Positions 53,616 to 63,071 of a DNA stretch of 64,000 nucleotides are shown here, one piece after another. Under the pieces are notes generated by a model. That model did no database searches, was not told where the DNA came from, and was given only the letters and a program-made list of their open reading frames with translations. This stretch comes from an uncultured Oscillospiraceae bacterium. Lineage in GTDB: Bacteria; Bacillota; Clostridia; Oscillospirales; Acutalibacteraceae. The stretch lies in the NCBI GenBank assembly GCA_900539165.1, contig UQAZ01000011.1:1-64000 (forward strand), in the 5' to 3' direction. The translations under genes were made by a program, and so were the position numbers. Each line of letters begins with the position of its first letter. Position 1 is the first letter of the stretch.

Positions 53616-54179
53616 ATGGGGTTTTTAGAAAACACGCTCGAGGACAGCCCTATTGTTGCCGCCGTTAAGGATGACGCAGGGCTTGAGGAGTGCCTGAGCA
53701 GTCCTTGCAAAATGGTATTTGTGCTGTACGGAAGCATTAATTCCGTACCGAGCATTGTGTCACAGCTAAAGCAGGCGGGCAAAACCGTATTTGTCCACGC
53801 AGACCTTATCGAAGGACTTTCGGCTCGTGAAGCCGCCGTTGACTATTTGGTGAAAAACGCATGCCCCGACGGAATTATATCCACAAAAATACAGTTATTG
53901 AGATTTGCAAAGGCTAAGGGACTGCACACAATTTTACGATTTTTCTTAATCGACTCAATCGCAATGGAAAACATTTCGTATTTGAAAAACGAACGATATG
54001 TCGATTTGGTAGAGCTTATGCCGGGACTGATGCCTAAGATAATCCGACAGGTAAGCACAACCTGCGGAAAGCCGATAATCGCAGGCGGACTGATAACGGA
54101 AAAGTCCGATGTGGTAAATGCACTTGAAGCAGGCGCATTGGCAGTTTCGTCAACAAATACGGGCGTTTGGAAGATGTAG
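53616..54179 (+). CDS. glpP: glycerol-3-phosphate-responsive antiterminator GlpP
   Basis: 187 residues of the GlpP TIM-barrel-like family: VFVLYGSINSVPSIVSQLK, VFVHADLIEGLS, GIISTKIQLLRFAK, RFFLIDSIAMEN, VELMPGLMPKII and PIIAGGLI. In Bacillus GlpP with glycerol 3-phosphate prevents termination in glp leaders. The ATG at 53616 has AAAAGGAG about 9 nt upstream; the in-frame start at 53586 is too early. It has its own promoter and lies before a promoter-terminator leader and the glp oxidation genes, fitting this role. Confidence 0.93.
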   Translation: MGFLENTLEDSPIVAAVKDDAGLEECLSSPCKMVFVLYGSINSVPSIVSQLKQAGKTVFVHADLIEGLSAREAAVDYLVKNACPDGIISTKIQLLRFAKAKGLHTILRFFLIDSIAMENISYLKNERYVDLVELMPGLMPKIIRQVSTTCGKPIIAGGLITEKSDVVNALEAGALAVSSTNTGVWKM

Positions 54180-54219
54180 ATTGATAAAAAAAGAACAATA
54201 AAAGTTTTCTCGTTTCGTA

Positions 54220-54248
54220 TTGACAGCGGTAATTCTTTGTGCTACACT
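54220..54248 (+). promoter_or_regulatory. glp operon promoter
   Basis: TTGACA (54220-54225), 17-nt spacer, TACACT (54243-54248). Transcription would begin near 54255. Confidence 0.65.
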
Positions 54249-54299
54249 GAATTTACTAAAGTTCATAGCAACCGAGAGATTTGAGCAACGGTAAAAGAA

Positions 54300-54326
54300 C
54301 GGAGCAGGACGCCTCCGCCTTTTTTC
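54300..54326 (+). terminator. leader terminator, likely target of GlpP
   Basis: CGGAG/CTCCG stem followed by CCTTTTTTC, between the promoter and the first glp gene. Its location in a leader of about 120 nt, beside glpP, suggests regulated antitermination. Confidence 0.7.
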
Positions 54327-54376
54327 GTTGCTTTTTTATTTTTGTTGCTTATCTAATCTAAAGGGGGAAATTCGTA

Positions 54377-55813
54377 ATGTATGATGTAGCAATCATCGGC
54401 GGCGGTATCGCAGGATGCGCCTGTGCATATCGTCTGTCTCGCTGTCGATTGAATGTGGTTATGCTCGAAAAAGAAAACGATATTTGTATGGGTGCGACCC
54501 GTGCAAACAGCGCAATTATGCACGCAGGCTACGACCCGCATCCAAGCACGCTGATGGCAAAGCTCAATGTCAAGGGCAACGCTATGAGCAGAGAAATCTG
54601 CAAGAAACTGAATGTTTCCTGGCAGGACACAGGATCATTGGTTTTAGGCTTAAATGACGAGGATATGACCACACTTGAGAAATTGCTCGAACGAGGCAAG
54701 GAAAACGGTGTACCGGGACTTGAAATTTGGAGTGCCGAGCAGGTTAAGGCAAAAGAGCCGAATGTAACCGACGAGGTAAAGGGTGCATTATGGGCGCCGA
54801 CGGCAGCTATTGTAAATCCGTGGGAATTCGGATTGGCTATGGCTGAGGTGGCTGTGCAAAACGGCTGTGAGGTGCGTCGCAGATTTGCCGTAACAAAGAT
54901 CGAAAAGGACGACGAGTGTTATACTTTGTCGAGCCAAGACGAGTCGATTCAGGCAAAATATGTAATCAACGCAGGCGGAGTTTATTCCGATAAAATTAAC
55001 AATATGGTGGCTGAGCCGTCGTTTACGGTTGAGCCGACCGTCGGAGAATATTACCTACTCGACAAATGCGAGGGAACGAGAGTTTCTACCGTAATTTTCC
55101 AATGTCCGGGCAAGGAGGGCAAGGGCGTACTTGTATCCCCTACCGTACACGGCAACCTTATCGTAGGACCTAACGCAGTAGTAAGAACCGACCCGGAGGA
55201 CACTTCCGACACGGCTGAGGGTCTCGGCGAGGTACGCCAAAAGGCAGTAAGAATTGTGCCTAATGTCGATTTTCGTCAGAACATCCGTAACTTTGCCGGT
55301 ATGCGTGCAAACTCAACGGTTGACGACTTTATTATAGAATTTGCAAACGAAAACTTCCTTAATGTTGCAGGCATTCGCTCACCGGGCTTGACCTCTGCAC
55401 CGGCTATTGCCGATTATGCGGCAGAGCTTTTGGGTAAGGCAGGACTTGATTTAAGCGAAAAAGAAAGCTACATTGACAGCCGTGACAAGGTTCATTTCAA
55501 CAAGCTAAATCCTGAGCAACGCAAGGAATTGATAGAGAAAAATCCTGCATACGGCAGAGTAATATGCAGATGTGAAACTGTTACCGAGGGCGAAATTTTG
55601 GACGCTGTTCACTCACCTATTCCGCCTGTATCGGTAGACGGAATCAAGCGTCGCACAGGCGCAGGAATGGGCAGATGTCAGGGTGGCTTCTGCGGTCCTC
55701 GTGTTTTGGATTTGCTTTCCCGTGAGCTTGGTGTATCTCCGCTTACAATTTTACAAGACAAGGACGGCAGCGAAATTCTCACCGAATACACCAAAGGGGA
55801 GGTGCGTGAATAA
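54377..55813 (+). CDS. FAD-dependent glycerol-3-phosphate dehydrogenase-type oxidoreductase with [2Fe-2S] domain
   Basis: 478 residues. The N-terminal dinucleotide motif VAIIGGGIAGCACAYRLSR is followed by a DAO-type FAD domain (ANSAIMHAGYDP, PNVDFRQNIRNFAG, GIRSPGLTSAPAI). At the C-terminus a BFD-like [2Fe-2S] domain has CRCETVTEGEI and GRCQGGFCGPRV. This is the GlpA-like catalytic subunit of anaerobic glycerol-3-phosphate oxidation in Clostridia. GGGGGAAA precedes the ATG, and the stop overlaps the next start (TAATG). Electrons may pass to the following flavoprotein. Confidence 0.9.
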   Translation: MYDVAIIGGGIAGCACAYRLSRCRLNVVMLEKENDICMGATRANSAIMHAGYDPHPSTLMAKLNVKGNAMSREICKKLNVSWQDTGSLVLGLNDEDMTTLEKLLERGKENGVPGLEIWSAEQVKAKEPNVTDEVKGALWAPTAAIVNPWEFGLAMAEVAVQNGCEVRRRFAVTKIEKDDECYTLSSQDESIQAKYVINAGGVYSDKINNMVAEPSFTVEPTVGEYYLLDKCEGTRVSTVIFQCPGKEGKGVLVSPTVHGNLIVGPNAVVRTDPEDTSDTAEGLGEVRQKAVRIVPNVDFRQNIRNFAGMRANSTVDDFIIEFANENFLNVAGIRSPGLTSAPAIADYAAELLGKAGLDLSEKESYIDSRDKVHFNKLNPEQRKELIEKNPAYGRVICRCETVTEGEILDAVHSPIPPVSVDGIKRRTGAGMGRCQGGFCGPRVLDLLSRELGVSPLTILQDKDGSEILTEYTKGEVRE

Positions 55814-57066
55814 TGTATGATTTAATCGTTATCGGCGGCGGCCCTGCCGGATTGGCAGCGGCATATGCAGCGTGGAACAAGGGGCTAAAGCATATCGCAA
55901 TCATAGAAAGAGACAAGGAATTGGGTGGTATTCTTAATCAGTGCATACATAACGGCTTCGGCTTACATTATTTCAAGGAACAGCTTACAGGTCCTGAGTA
56001 CGAAGCTCGCTTTGCAGATATGGTTGCAGACACGGGAGTGGAAATTTTCCTTGATACAATGGTGCTTAAAATCACCCCCGACAAGCAAGTACACGCAGTA
56101 AGCCAAAGCGACGGCTACCGTGTGCTTGAAGCAAAGAGCATTGTGCTTGCAATGGGTTGCAGAGAGCGTACAAGAGGCGCTATCTCTATCCCCGGCACTC
56201 GTCCGGCAGGCGTACTAACGGCAGGTGCGGCACAGAGATATGTAAATATTGAGGGATATATGGTCGGCAAGCGTGTTGTAATTCTCGGCTCGGGCGATAT
56301 TGGTCTTATTATGGCTCGCCGTATGACGCTGGAGGGTGCAAAGGTGCTTGCGTGCGTTGAAGTTATGCCGTATTCCGGAGGCTTACAGCGTAACATCGTT
56401 CAATGCCTTGAGGACTTCAACATTCCGCTTTATCTTTCACACACTATTACCGACATCCGTGGAAAATCACGAGTTGAGCAGGTTGTCGTATCAAAGGTTG
56501 ACGAAAACCGTCGTCCTATACCAAACACGGAAATGGTGTTCGACTGCGACACCGTGCTTCTTTCGGTAGGTTTAATTCCCGAAAACGAGCTTACCCGTGA
56601 CGCAGGAATCAAAATCGACCCTCGCACAAACGGTGCGTTTGTATACGAAAACAGAGAGACCTCTGTACCGGGCATTTTTGCCTGTGGCAACGCTTTGCAC
56701 GTTCACGACCTTGTTGACTTCGTAACGGCAGAGAGTATGGCTGCCGGTGAGGCTGCGGCAGACTATGTTCAAAACGGTGAGCCGAGCCGTGAAAACACCG
56801 TAAATGTAAGCACTAACGCAAACATCGGCTACACAGTGCCTCAATGCTTCAGAGCAGACAGCGAATGTGTTGAATTCTACTTCCGTGTTCGCAGAGTGTT
56901 CAAAAATAGCCAAATCAAAATCACCTGCGGCGACAAGCAAATCGCTTGCTTCAAGCGTGAACATATGGCGCCGGGTGAAATGGAAGCAATCAAGCTTCCT
57001 AAAGCATTGCTGTCAAAAATCGACAGCGACAGCATAACAATTTCGGCAGAGGAGGTACAGGAATGA
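55813..57066 (+). CDS. NAD(P)/FAD-dependent oxidoreductase (glp operon)
   Basis: 417 residues with two nucleotide-binding motifs: LIVIGGGPAGLAAAYAAW at the N-terminus (FAD) and VVILGSGDIGLIMARRM near residue 155 (NAD(P)H). MGCRERTRGA and GIFACGNALHVHDLVD are typical of the partner flavoprotein in clostridial glp clusters. It probably transfers electrons between the glycerol-3-phosphate dehydrogenase and a soluble carrier. It is coupled by TAATG upstream and ATGA downstream. Confidence 0.9.
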   Translation: MYDLIVIGGGPAGLAAAYAAWNKGLKHIAIIERDKELGGILNQCIHNGFGLHYFKEQLTGPEYEARFADMVADTGVEIFLDTMVLKITPDKQVHAVSQSDGYRVLEAKSIVLAMGCRERTRGAISIPGTRPAGVLTAGAAQRYVNIEGYMVGKRVVILGSGDIGLIMARRMTLEGAKVLACVEVMPYSGGLQRNIVQCLEDFNIPLYLSHTITDIRGKSRVEQVVVSKVDENRRPIPNTEMVFDCDTVLLSVGLIPENELTRDAGIKIDPRTNGAFVYENRETSVPGIFACGNALHVHDLVDFVTAESMAAGEAAADYVQNGEPSRENTVNVSTNANIGYTVPQCFRADSECVEFYFRVRRVFKNSQIKITCGDKQIACFKREHMAPGEMEAIKLPKALLSKIDSDSITISAEEVQE

Positions 57067-57413
57067 CAAATTTAATTTGCATTATGTGTCCAAAGGGATG
57101 TCACCTGAGCGTTGACGAGGAAAACGGATATTTCGTTACCGGCAACAGCTGTCCCCGTGGAGCAGAATACGGTCACAACGAGCTGAAAAACCCTAAGCGA
57201 GTAATCACCTCGACCGTTAAATTGACAAGTAAAATCGCCTGTCGTCTTCCTGTTAAAACCGACGGAGAAATACCAAAGGGTATGATGATGCAGGCAATGG
57301 AGCTGCTTAACGGCATTCAGGCAAAGGCGCCTATTAATGTCGGCGATATTGTTGCAGAGGATGTCCTCGGCACAGGAGTAAACTTCGTTTCTGCAAAGAC
57401 AGTCAAAGAATAA
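57063..57413 (+). CDS. DUF1667-type small iron-sulfur protein
   Basis: 116 residues. CIMCPKGCHLSV and NSCPRGAEYGHNE give four cysteines in the DUF1667 pattern, probably an iron-sulfur or zinc site. The family is almost always third in this kind of glp cluster, so it is likely an electron-transfer subunit. The start overlaps the previous stop by four bases. Confidence 0.9.
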   Translation: MTNLICIMCPKGCHLSVDEENGYFVTGNSCPRGAEYGHNELKNPKRVITSTVKLTSKIACRLPVKTDGEIPKGMMMQAMELLNGIQAKAPINVGDIVAEDVLGTGVNFVSAKTVKE

Positions 57414-57449
57414 AATATACATATCAGAGTAAAATCTCTATATAAATGC

Positions 57450-57486
57450 AAGGACACATCGGCTTAATCACAGATGTGTCCTTTTT
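57450..57486. terminator. bidirectional terminator
   Basis: AAGGACACATC/GATGTGTCCTT, 11-bp perfect stem with a 12-nt loop and T-run, between the glp operon and the converging ligase. Confidence 0.88.
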
Positions 57487-57504
57487 ATGATTTATTGTTT
57501 TTTA

Positions 57505-59244
57505 TTACTGCTCGTTTTCTTTCTTACTTTCAAGCTTTGCGACTTCTTCTTCCTCAAGCTGACGGTAAGCAACCTTACCTACAAGAGTCTTAGGAAGCGA
57601 GTCACGGAACTCGATTTCTCTCGGAACACCGTAGCGTGAAATGTTCTTTTTACAATAAGCAAGGATTTCCTCCTTAATCTTATCGCTTGGCTCAACACCC
57701 TGACGAAGAACAACAAAAGCCTTTACTACATGCATTTTATACGGATCGGGAACACCGATAGCACACGAAAGAAGTACATCCGGATGTGCGTCGATTGCAT
57801 TTTCAACCTGTGACGGATATACATTGATACCCGATACGATAATAAGACGCTTCATTCTCTGCTTATAATAAACAAAGCCGTCCTCATCCATTACACCGAG
57901 GTCACCTGTATGAAGCCAAACATTGCCGTCTGCGTGTCGTCTGAGAGTGGAAGCGGTTTCCTCTGCATTGTCCAAATAGCCCTTCATAACGGTTGGACCG
58001 CAGATACAGATTTCACCCTCCTCGCCGTAAGGAAGCTCGGTATCGTTTTGCGGATTAACTACTGCATAATATGTATCCGAAAGAGGAATACCGATACTGC
58101 CCGGACGATAGGTATCAAACGGAGTAAGGCAAGACGCTGTTACACATTCTGTTGTGCCGTAGCCCTCACGCACCTGAATAGTTGCGTTATGCTCTTTAAG
58201 GAAGGCATCAACCTTTTTCTTCAGCTCAACCGAAAGCGAGTCACCGCCGCAGAACATTCCACGAAGGAATGACAAATCGAAATTGAAGCCCTCGCTGCGA
58301 AGCAATGCCTCAAAGAGAGTAGGTACGCCAACGATAACATTAGGCTTATACTTCTTAACATCTCTTGCATAAGTTTCGATAGTGAACTGAGGGATAACGA
58401 TACAGGTTGCACCTGCCTGCAATGCGGTATGAACGCCAACGCCCAAGCCAAAGCCGTGGAACAAAGGCATAACGGAGAACATACGCATTCCCTCCATACT
58501 AAAGCCTGCTCCGGCAGCAACCTGAGAGCCGAGTGCATTCATATTAAGGTTTGTAAGCTCGATACCCTTAGAAGTTCCTGTTGTACCGCCGCTGAAGAGA
58601 ATAACTGCCGTATCCTCTTTTTTAGGCAAAGCGTTTGTAAGCTCGGGTGCTTTTTTGCCTGCCGAGATAAAGTCGCCCCAATCGATAACATTCTCATTAT
58701 CCTTTGGAAGCGGAGCAGGTTTTTTCTTAACTGTAAGAGGGTAGAGCATATTAAGAGGAAACGGAAGCTCATCCTTAATATGAGCAACGATAACCTTAAC
58801 GGGATGGTCTACTCTTTTAAGTGCTTCAAGCACCTTTTCGTAAAACAAATCAACAACTAAAACAGCCTTTGATTTAGTCATATTGACATAAAACGCAATC
58901 TCGCCCTCGGCAGAAAGCGGATGAATCATTGCAGGTACTGCACCGATACGGTTAAGTGCATAGAATGAATCAATCGCCTGTGGGGTGTTTGGCATACATA
59001 CGGTTACGGTGTCGCCAACTTCGATACCCATAGCTCTATACGCCTTACCGATAGTTTCAATCTTATTGAAAAATGTCTTATAGGTTGTTTTCTTACCCTG
59101 AAATTCATAGGCTACGCTGTTAATCTTATTAAGACTTTTAACATTGTCCTTAATTGCCTCATACATTGAGCCTTGTGGATATTCAAGATGCTCCGGAATG
59201 TCGCCAAAATACTTTAGCCACGGAGCGTTTGGTGTTCGTGCCAT
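57505..59244 (-). CDS. AMP-forming acyl-CoA synthetase family ligase
   Basis: 579 residues of the ANL superfamily. The P-loop AVILFSGGTTGTSKGIELTN, GYGTTECVTAS, the hinge-side HTGDLGVMDEDGF and GKVAYRQLEEEE with the C-terminal catalytic lysine are visible. These activate a carboxylic acid to an acyl-AMP and then the CoA thioester. The length fits medium- or long-chain acyl-CoA ligases; the substrate is not readable. AAAGGAG precedes the ATG. It is a single gene with no pathway neighbours. Confidence 0.88.
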   Translation of the reverse strand: MARTPNAPWLKYFGDIPEHLEYPQGSMYEAIKDNVKSLNKINSVAYEFQGKKTTYKTFFNKIETIGKAYRAMGIEVGDTVTVCMPNTPQAIDSFYALNRIGAVPAMIHPLSAEGEIAFYVNMTKSKAVLVVDLFYEKVLEALKRVDHPVKVIVAHIKDELPFPLNMLYPLTVKKKPAPLPKDNENVIDWGDFISAGKKAPELTNALPKKEDTAVILFSGGTTGTSKGIELTNLNMNALGSQVAAGAGFSMEGMRMFSVMPLFHGFGLGVGVHTALQAGATCIVIPQFTIETYARDVKKYKPNVIVGVPTLFEALLRSEGFNFDLSFLRGMFCGGDSLSVELKKKVDAFLKEHNATIQVREGYGTTECVTASCLTPFDTYRPGSIGIPLSDTYYAVVNPQNDTELPYGEEGEICICGPTVMKGYLDNAEETASTLRRHADGNVWLHTGDLGVMDEDGFVYYKQRMKRLIIVSGINVYPSQVENAIDAHPDVLLSCAIGVPDPYKMHVVKAFVVLRQGVEPSDKIKEEILAYCKKNISRYGVPREIEFRDSLPKTLVGKVAYRQLEEEEVAKLESKKENEQ

Positions 59245-59370
59245 AACAGTTCTCCTTTACATATAACACATCAATTTCGATTATTATACTATATTGTATT
59301 TTAGATTTCCAATTTTTTTGATAATATTTATTATTTATTTACAAAGACGGACTTATAATCTGTATTTCTG

Positions 59371-59399
59371 TTGCAAGAAGCAAAGATAATTGCTATAAT
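59371..59399 (+). promoter_or_regulatory. promoter for the CDF transporter
   Basis: TTGCAA (59371-59376), 17-nt spacer, TATAAT (59394-59399). Confidence 0.65.
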
Positions 59400-59468
59400 G
59401 AAAGGAAGCTGTCAAAATACACGCATTGTGCATATGATATACAAAGTGCATTAGGTGGGGGAGAGAAT

Positions 59469-60617
59469 ATGACAAGACTGCTGATTAATCTGATAAACAA
59501 AAAGGGAGCGCAACACGAAAGCTACGGCATAATGAGTGGTATAGTGGGAATAGTGTGCAACCTTATATTATGTATTTTCAAATTCACGGTGGGAAGCCTG
59601 TCCGGCTCTATTTCAGTAACAGCCGACGCATTAAACAACCTGTCGGATATGGCGTCAAACTCGGTGACGATAGCAGGTGCAAAGCTTGCAGGCAAGCCCG
59701 TTGACAAAGAGCATCCGTTCGGTCACGGACGACTTGAATACATATCGGCGCTGATAGTGTCGGGCTTGATTTTGGTAATGGGATTTGAGCTTGCAAAAAC
59801 CTCAATACAAAAAATCATTCATCCCGAGCGACTTGAATTCAGCATAGTATACATAATCGTGCTTGGTGCGTCGATTCTTGTTAAGCTGTGGATGGCATAT
59901 TTTAACAACAAAATGTATAAAATCAGCGACAACATCAACCTCAAGACCGTACAGCAGGACAGCCTGAACGACTGCCTTGCAACCTTTGCGACAATAATCG
60001 CACTCAGCGTAACGCACATTTGGGGCATTAAATGGTTTGACGGCGCAATCGGATTATGCGTTGCGGTAATTATTCTGATTTCGGGAATCAACATAGCAAA
60101 GGATATTGTAGGCCCGCTTTTAGGTCAACCGCCGAAAAAGGAGCTTGTTGAGGAGATAGAAAACGAAATTACAAAGCCGGAAATTATAATCGGCGTTCAC
60201 GACCTGATTGTGCATGATTACGGTCCGGGAAGAATCATTGCCTCGGCTCACGCAGAAGTGCCTGCCGACGCAGATATAGTCAAAATCCACGATGTGATAG
60301 ACAATGTTGAGCAGACCATTATGAACAAATACAACATTATCATTTCCCTGCACACCGACCCCATCGAGATAAATGATGAGGAGGTCAACAAATACAAAGC
60401 TCTTGCAGAGGAAATCATCAAGGGTTACAACAGCAAATTTACCTTCCACGATTTCAGAGTGGTAAAGGGCGAAACGCACACCAACTTAGTTTTCGATTTA
60501 ATCATTCCGTTTGATAACGAGGACAAGGCAAAAATCAACAGCGATTTGGTTTCGCTTTTTGCCCAAAGGGACGAAAAGCTTTTAGCTATAATCAAAATCG
60601 AGCATTCGTATATATAG
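59469..60617 (+). CDS. cation diffusion facilitator (possibly manganese-type)
   Basis: 382 residues: a six-helix membrane domain and a long cytoplasmic C-terminal region (about residues 210-382). HPFGHGRLEY after helix 2 is the CDF signature. The predicted transport site is N56-x3-D60 in helix 2 (NNLSD) and D164-x3-D168 in helix 5 (DSLND). Zinc-type members have D/H-x3-D in these places, while N-x3-D with D-x3-D is described for manganese-type CDFs, so Mn2+ efflux is the favoured guess. GGGGGAGAGA precedes the ATG. Confidence 0.88.
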   Translation: MTRLLINLINKKGAQHESYGIMSGIVGIVCNLILCIFKFTVGSLSGSISVTADALNNLSDMASNSVTIAGAKLAGKPVDKEHPFGHGRLEYISALIVSGLILVMGFELAKTSIQKIIHPERLEFSIVYIIVLGASILVKLWMAYFNNKMYKISDNINLKTVQQDSLNDCLATFATIIALSVTHIWGIKWFDGAIGLCVAVIILISGINIAKDIVGPLLGQPPKKELVEEIENEITKPEIIIGVHDLIVHDYGPGRIIASAHAEVPADADIVKIHDVIDNVEQTIMNKYNIIISLHTDPIEINDEEVNKYKALAEEIIKGYNSKFTFHDFRVVKGETHTNLVFDLIIPFDNEDKAKINSDLVSLFAQRDEKLLAIIKIEHSYI

Positions 60618-60629
60618 AGCATAAAAAAC

Positions 60630-60668
60630 AAAAAGCACGGCTTGGAATTTTCCGAGTCGTGCTTTTTT
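60630..60668. terminator. bidirectional terminator
   Basis: AAAAGCACG...CGTGCTTTT, a 16-bp stem with two mismatches, between the CDF gene and the converging pcrA. Confidence 0.85.
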
Positions 60669-60723
60669 GATGCGATAAAGTATTAAATTAAGCATATTAA
60701 AAGAAGCTTTATCGACAGTCTGA

Positions 60724-63009
60724 TTATAACTTCTCCAGCTTTGCAAAGTTTGCCATTAGCTTCTTTGTGCCTGCTTTATCAAAAGCAATTTCCATAAGAG
60801 TGTCGTTACCCATAGGCTGAGCCGACAGCACCACACCCGTACCGAAGCTCTTATGACGAACGGTGTCGCCCACCGAATAGCTTTCGCTTGAAACGGCACG
60901 GGAATTAACCTGACCGAATGCGTGAGTTGCAGACGATGCCCTTGTTGCCTCGCCTCTCGGAATAGGTGTTGAGCGACTGTATTTATGAGGCTTTGCGGGA
61001 GAGCCGAAGTGGCTGTTATAATCTCCCGAGCCAAACGACGAAGAAAATGCAGAGCGTGCTTTCACCGTTCTGTCCTCGGTTACATCCTCAGGAATTTCAG
61101 AAACAAATCGACTTTGCATATTTCTGTTAGTTGTACCGTAAAGCATACGCTGACGGGCGTTAATAAGATAGAGCTTTTCTCTTGCACGGGTAATTCCTAC
61201 ATACGCAAGACGACGCTCCTCCTCCATATCCTCCTCGCTGTAAAGGCTTTGGTTACCGGGAAAAATGCCCTCCTCCAAGCCCGGGATAAACACAACGGGG
61301 AACTCCAATCCCTTTGCTGCGTGCAATGTCATAAGAACAACGCTGTCCTCGTCGGCATTGTATGAATCAATATCCGAAACAAGAGCGACATCCTCAAGGA
61401 AGGATTGAAGCGTGAAGTTTTCGTCCTCCTGCTCGTACTTAACGAACATAGACGAAAGCTCCTGAACATTCGCTTTTCTGTCGTCGGCTTTAGTAGGGTC
61501 ATCCTCCTCAAGATATGCAAAATACTGCGTTTTTTCGAGTATCTCCTGAAGCAAATCGTTGACGCTCATTCCGTCCTCAAGCTTCTCCCTGAAATCATTA
61601 ATCATATCGCAAAACGCTTTTAATTTTGCGGCACTGCGCTTTGTTTTAGCAAACTCGTCCGCCTGTTCACAAACCTCGAAAGCAGTCATCTTATTAGCAG
61701 CTGCAATTTCCAAAATATAGCCGAAAACGGTGTCGCCGATACCACGCTTAGGGGTATTGATTATCCTTTGAAGTCTAACATTGTCGGCAGTATTATTAAT
61801 CACGGCAAAGTAAGAAACAATGTCCTTAATTTCCTTTCTGTCAAAGAAACGGTTGCCGCCGATTATGCGATAGGAAATGCCCGATTTGGCAAGCATAATT
61901 TCTATATTACGGCTCTGTGCGTTCATACGATACAAAACAGCGTGGTCCTTATAGCTTCTGCCGTTTTTAACATTTTCGTTAATCTCGTCAATGATAAAAC
62001 GAGCCTCGTCCATTTCGTCGTTTGCGGTATAAAGGGTTACCTTTTCGCCCGACTTGCCCGTATAGGAACGAAGTCGTTTATCGGCAAGCCTCGTTTGGTT
62101 ATTTGCAATAACCGAGTTTGCCGCATCGAGAATGTTTTGGTGAGAACGATAATTTTCGGCAAGCTGGAGCTGAGTAACCTTAACGCCCTCGCTCTCGTAT
62201 CTCTCCTTAAATCTCAAAATATTTTCTATGGTTGCGCCTCTGAAGCGGTAAATACTTTGGTCGTCATCTCCGACAACGCAAATGTTATGATAACCGCCGG
62301 CAAGCAAATATGTAAGAACATACTGTGCATATGAGGTGTCCTGATACTCGTCAACAATTATATACTTAAACTGCATTTGATAATTTTCAAGCACATCCTC
62401 GTTTTCCTTAAACAGCTTAACGGTATTGAAAATCATATCGTCAAAGTCCATAGCGTCGCTTCTTTTAAGCTCTGCCTGATACTCACGATAGCACTCGGCA
62501 ATCTTTGATTTTCTGAAATCGTTTTGGTAAGTCTGCTTATATTCCGCAGGAGAAATAAGGCTGTCCTTAGCGTGGCTGATTTCGTTAAGAATTGCACGGT
62601 GATTAAGAAATTTATCGTCTATGCCGAGGCTCTTTTGCACTCTTTTCATAACACGCCTTTGGTCGTCGGTGTCGTAAATAGTGAAGTGCTGAGTATATCC
62701 GAGGCGGTCCGCATAACGACGAAGCATGCGAGAACACATACTGTGAAAAGTATAAGCCCAAATATCATTCGCCTCGATACCGATTGTGCTTTCAAGTCTT
62801 TCACGAAGCTCGCCTGCCGCCTTATTTGTAAAGGTGATTGCAAGCACCTGCCAAGCACGGGCATAGCCGTCATTTATAATATGCTCTATTCTTTTAACAA
62901 CAGTTGCGGTTTTGCCCGTTCCTGCGCCTGCCACCACAAGCACGGCACCGTCAACGGTGTCAATAACCTGCTGCTGCTCTTTATTTGGTTTAACTGCGTC
63001 CTTATTCAT
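60724..63009 (-). CDS. pcrA: ATP-dependent DNA helicase PcrA/UvrD
   Basis: 761 residues, superfamily 1 helicase: NKEQQQVID (Q motif), Walker A VAGAGTGKTATV, DEYQDTSYAQY (motif II), VGDDDQSIYRFRGA (III), LAENYRSHQ (IV), VVLMTLHAAKGLEFPVVF (V) and EERRLAYVGITRAR (VI). The C-terminal Tudor-like domain (VGDTVRHKSFGTGVVLS) is typical of PcrA and contacts RNA polymerase. It functions in repair and removal of replication blocks. AGAGGAA precedes the ATG. Confidence 0.97.
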   Translation of the reverse strand: MNKDAVKPNKEQQQVIDTVDGAVLVVAGAGTGKTATVVKRIEHIINDGYARAWQVLAITFTNKAAGELRERLESTIGIEANDIWAYTFHSMCSRMLRRYADRLGYTQHFTIYDTDDQRRVMKRVQKSLGIDDKFLNHRAILNEISHAKDSLISPAEYKQTYQNDFRKSKIAECYREYQAELKRSDAMDFDDMIFNTVKLFKENEDVLENYQMQFKYIIVDEYQDTSYAQYVLTYLLAGGYHNICVVGDDDQSIYRFRGATIENILRFKERYESEGVKVTQLQLAENYRSHQNILDAANSVIANNQTRLADKRLRSYTGKSGEKVTLYTANDEMDEARFIIDEINENVKNGRSYKDHAVLYRMNAQSRNIEIMLAKSGISYRIIGGNRFFDRKEIKDIVSYFAVINNTADNVRLQRIINTPKRGIGDTVFGYILEIAAANKMTAFEVCEQADEFAKTKRSAAKLKAFCDMINDFREKLEDGMSVNDLLQEILEKTQYFAYLEEDDPTKADDRKANVQELSSMFVKYEQEDENFTLQSFLEDVALVSDIDSYNADEDSVVLMTLHAAKGLEFPVVFIPGLEEGIFPGNQSLYSEEDMEEERRLAYVGITRAREKLYLINARQRMLYGTTNRNMQSRFVSEIPEDVTEDRTVKARSAFSSSFGSGDYNSHFGSPAKPHKYSRSTPIPRGEATRASSATHAFGQVNSRAVSSESYSVGDTVRHKSFGTGVVLSAQPMGNDTLMEIAFDKAGTKKLMANFAKLEKL

Positions 63010-63071
63010 ATTAATTCCTCTGTCAAAAATAGGAGCGGTAACGCTCGGTCGCCGCTCCCATAATATTTAAT

